From: Pseudomonadota bacterium
GTDB lineage: Bacteria > Pseudomonadota > Alphaproteobacteria > Sphingomonadales > Sphingomonadaceae
Assembly: GCA_947474905.1 (NCBI GenBank)
Contig: CANJKQ010000045.1
Coordinates: 1 to 7,028, forward strand
Reading direction: 5' to 3'
Length of the DNA: 7,028 bases
Shown: positions 6,075 through 7,028 of the stretch, one piece after another
Layout of the letters: every line of letters begins with the position of its first letter
Position numbering within the stretch: the first letter of the stretch is position 1
The notes under the pieces: model-generated
What the model was told of the DNA's origin: nothing
Databases searched by the model: none
The model's input: only the letters and a program-made list of their open reading frames with translations
Made by a program: the position numbers and the translations under genes

Positions 6075-6803
6075 ATGAGCATCGTTCGCCAGACCATCGT
6101 TTACGAAGGCCCGGGCGGGCCATTTGAGGGCGTGATCGCCTATGACGACGAAGTGGAAGCCGCACGGCCAGGCGTGCTCGTCCTTCCCAATATCCTGGGC
6201 CAGAAGGAATTCGACAATCAGAAGGCGGAGGCGCTGGCGCGGCTGGGCTATGTCGGCTTTGCCTGCGACGTGTTCGGCCAGGGCAAGCGCACCGTGCGCG
6301 GCTCGCCCGAGATGGCCAAATATATGAACGAGCTGAATGCCGACCGCGCCCTGCTGCGCGACCGACTGGCAGCGTCGCTTGGCGTGCTCAAGGATTTCGG
6401 GCGGGTCGATGCAAGTAAAACGGCCGCGATCGGCTTCTGCTTCGGCGGCAAATGCGTGCTCGACATGGGGCGCAGCGGACAAGATGTGCTGGGCGTCGTC
6501 AGCTTCCACGGCGTTTATGACCGGCCCGATTATGCCAATGTCGCACCGATCAAGGCGAAGCTGCTGGTGTGCCATGGCTGGGACGACCCCATCGCCCCAC
6601 CCGACGCCACCGTCGCCCTCGCCCGCGAACTGACCGAGAGCGGGGCGGACTGGCAAATCCACGCCCATGGCGGCGCGGGCCATGCCTTTACCGATGCCGG
6701 GCTGAAGGACGCGGTGCTGCCACCGGGCTTTGGCTATCACGAACCGACCGACCGGCGCAGCTGGCAAGCGATGAAGGACTTTTTGGCGGAGCTGTTTGTT
6801 TAG
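6075..6803 (+). CDS. Dienelactone hydrolase family protein
   Basis: A 242-residue cytosolic alpha/beta-hydrolase of the dienelactone hydrolase (DLH) family. Members hydrolyse dienelactone in chlorocatechol breakdown or other small esters and lactones. The nucleophile elbow is GFCFGG with Cys C122, the acid D171 lies in HGWDDPIAP, and the base H203 in GGAGHAF. These match the reference DLH triad (Cys123, Asp171, His202) almost position for position. The reference enzyme also has a Glu (Glu36) that tunes the Cys; the aligned spot here, in VLPNILGQ, is Asn N39. Dienelactone is therefore not assured as the substrate. AGGAG 8 bases upstream supports the ATG at 6075. No catechol-pathway genes adjoin, the gene is divergent from gpmA, and it is followed by hairpins, so it looks monocistronic. 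Confidence 0.93.
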   Translation: MSIVRQTIVYEGPGGPFEGVIAYDDEVEAARPGVLVLPNILGQKEFDNQKAEALARLGYVGFACDVFGQGKRTVRGSPEMAKYMNELNADRALLRDRLAASLGVLKDFGRVDASKTAAIGFCFGGKCVLDMGRSGQDVLGVVSFHGVYDRPDYANVAPIKAKLLVCHGWDDPIAPPDATVALARELTESGADWQIHAHGGAGHAFTDAGLKDAVLPPGFGYHEPTDRRSWQAMKDFLAELFV

Positions 6804-6825
6804 GGGAAGGCTTCACCCAAGCTGT

Positions 6826-6852
6826 CCCCTCTCCCCTTGGGGGAGTTCGGGG
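6826..6852 (+). terminator. GC-rich hairpin after the DLH-family gene, terminator candidate
   Basis: CTCCCC (6831-6836) pairs with GGGGAG (6840-6845) around a TTG loop, and CCCC (6826-6829) with GGGG (6849-6852) outside it. It begins 22 bases after the stop codon. No T tract follows. Its right side overlaps the outer stem of the three-way element at 6844-6907, so the two folds exclude each other. Confidence 0.5.
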
Positions 6853-6907
6853 TCAACCATGCCCCCGGCATGGCCTAAACAGCGCAGGGCGCTGTTTACC
6901 CCGAACT
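6844..6907. repeat. 64-base nested palindrome able to fold as a three-way junction
   Basis: The outer arms AGTTCGGGGT (6844-6853) and ACCCCGAACT (6898-6907) are perfect 10-bp complements. Between them sit hairpin 1, CCATGCC-CCC-GGCATGG (6857-6873), and hairpin 2, AAACAGCGC (6877-6885) with GCGCTGTTT (6889-6897) around AGG. In this fold 52 of 64 bases are paired with no mismatch, and each unpaired stretch is 3 bases (CAA, CCC, CCT, AGG). The lack of mismatches suggests selection or recent origin, as in dispersed palindromic repeats or miniature elements. No encoding gene or target duplication is visible. Confidence 0.75.
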
Positions 6908-6921
6908 GGATGCGCAGACTT

Positions 6922-6947
6922 AGGCCGTCGACTCATCAAAGCGGCCT
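6922..6947. repeat. Short inverted repeat
   Basis: AGGCCG (6922-6927) pairs with CGGCCT (6942-6947) across a 14-base loop. It is one of several inverted repeats stacked between 6826 and 7009 and carries no clear function. Confidence 0.3.
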
Positions 6948-6990
6948 GTCGGCTTTTCGCCTGTAAAGTCCGCCATTCTCCTCTTCGTCG

Positions 6991-7009
6991 CCCCGTGCTT
7001 GACACGGGG
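6991..7009. repeat. CCCCGTG/CACGGGG palindrome near the window end
   Basis: A perfect 7-bp stem, CCCCGTG (6991-6997) and CACGGGG (7003-7009), with loop CTTGA. I recall closely similar GC-rich palindromes with a CTTGA-type centre scattered between genes in alphaproteobacteria. It may mark the edge of such a dispersed repeat, the rest of which lies beyond the window. Confidence 0.6.
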
Positions 7010-7028
7010 CTAGGCTAACCTTGTCCCG

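Noticed and set aside
5975..6097. Upstream extension of gpmA to 6097
   Set aside because: The extra residues are unlike the family, cross the divergent promoter region and overlap the DLH-family gene; [10 protein letters not shown] at 5974 is the standard start.
5252..6767. Long antisense frames opposite gpmA and opposite the DLH-family gene
   Set aside because: Same reason: the sense strands encode complete enzymes with intact catalytic motifs.
6844..6907. Integron attC site or tRNA-like cloverleaf
   Set aside because: The outer arms do not fit the attC core consensus (GTTRRRY/RYYYAAC), there is no integrase or cassette, and there are only two internal arms with none of the conserved tRNA positions.
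1..7028. CRISPR arrays, insertion sequences, rRNA or tRNA genes
   Set aside because: No regularly spaced direct repeats, no transposase-like protein and no recognisable structural RNA were seen on either strand.

Overview
The window reads as a stretch of chromosome from a GC-rich alphaproteobacterium, most likely a sphingomonad (Sphingomonadales). This rests on high GC with strong C/G third-position use, the short 228-residue GpmA, and intergenic inverted repeats of a kind I recall from sphingomonad genomes. The assignment is from pattern recognition, not a database search. Most of the window is ordinary housekeeping or accessory metabolism.

Layout. (1) Positions 3-1220 (+): the C-terminal two-thirds of an alpha-amino-acid ester hydrolase (CocE/NonD, peptidase S15-like), cut by the window edge. 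(2) 1221-1693: a 473-bp convergent gap with no convincing gene. (3) 1694-2842 (-): a radical SAM/SPASM protein with a TPR-like N-terminus, lower in GC than its neighbours and preceded by an AT-rich leader carrying a hairpin and short reading frames. (4) 3051-5974 (-): a compact run transcribed gpmA -> GNAT acetyltransferase -> purE -> purK. gpmA and the GNAT gene overlap by 4 bases, the GNAT-purE spacer is 44 bases, and the purE-purK spacer is 121 bases and filled by a long inverted repeat. (5) 6075-6803 (+): a dienelactone-hydrolase-family enzyme, divergent from gpmA. (6) 6804-7028: a non-coding tail of stacked palindromes, including a 64-base element that folds on paper into a perfect three-way junction.

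How the genes work together. PurE and PurK convert 5-aminoimidazole ribonucleotide to CAIR in purine synthesis. GpmA is the glycolytic phosphoglycerate mutase; its link to purE/purK is positional, through an acetyltransferase of unknown substrate. The two alpha/beta hydrolases at the ends are independent transcription units. The radical SAM gene lies downstream of purK on the same strand, but the 208-base gap and different base composition suggest separate acquisition and its own promoter.

I see no complete novel multi-gene system. The items most worth a second look are the three-way-junction repeat at 6844-6907, the purE-purK repeat that reads into a false purK N-terminus, and the radical SAM gene with its structured leader.
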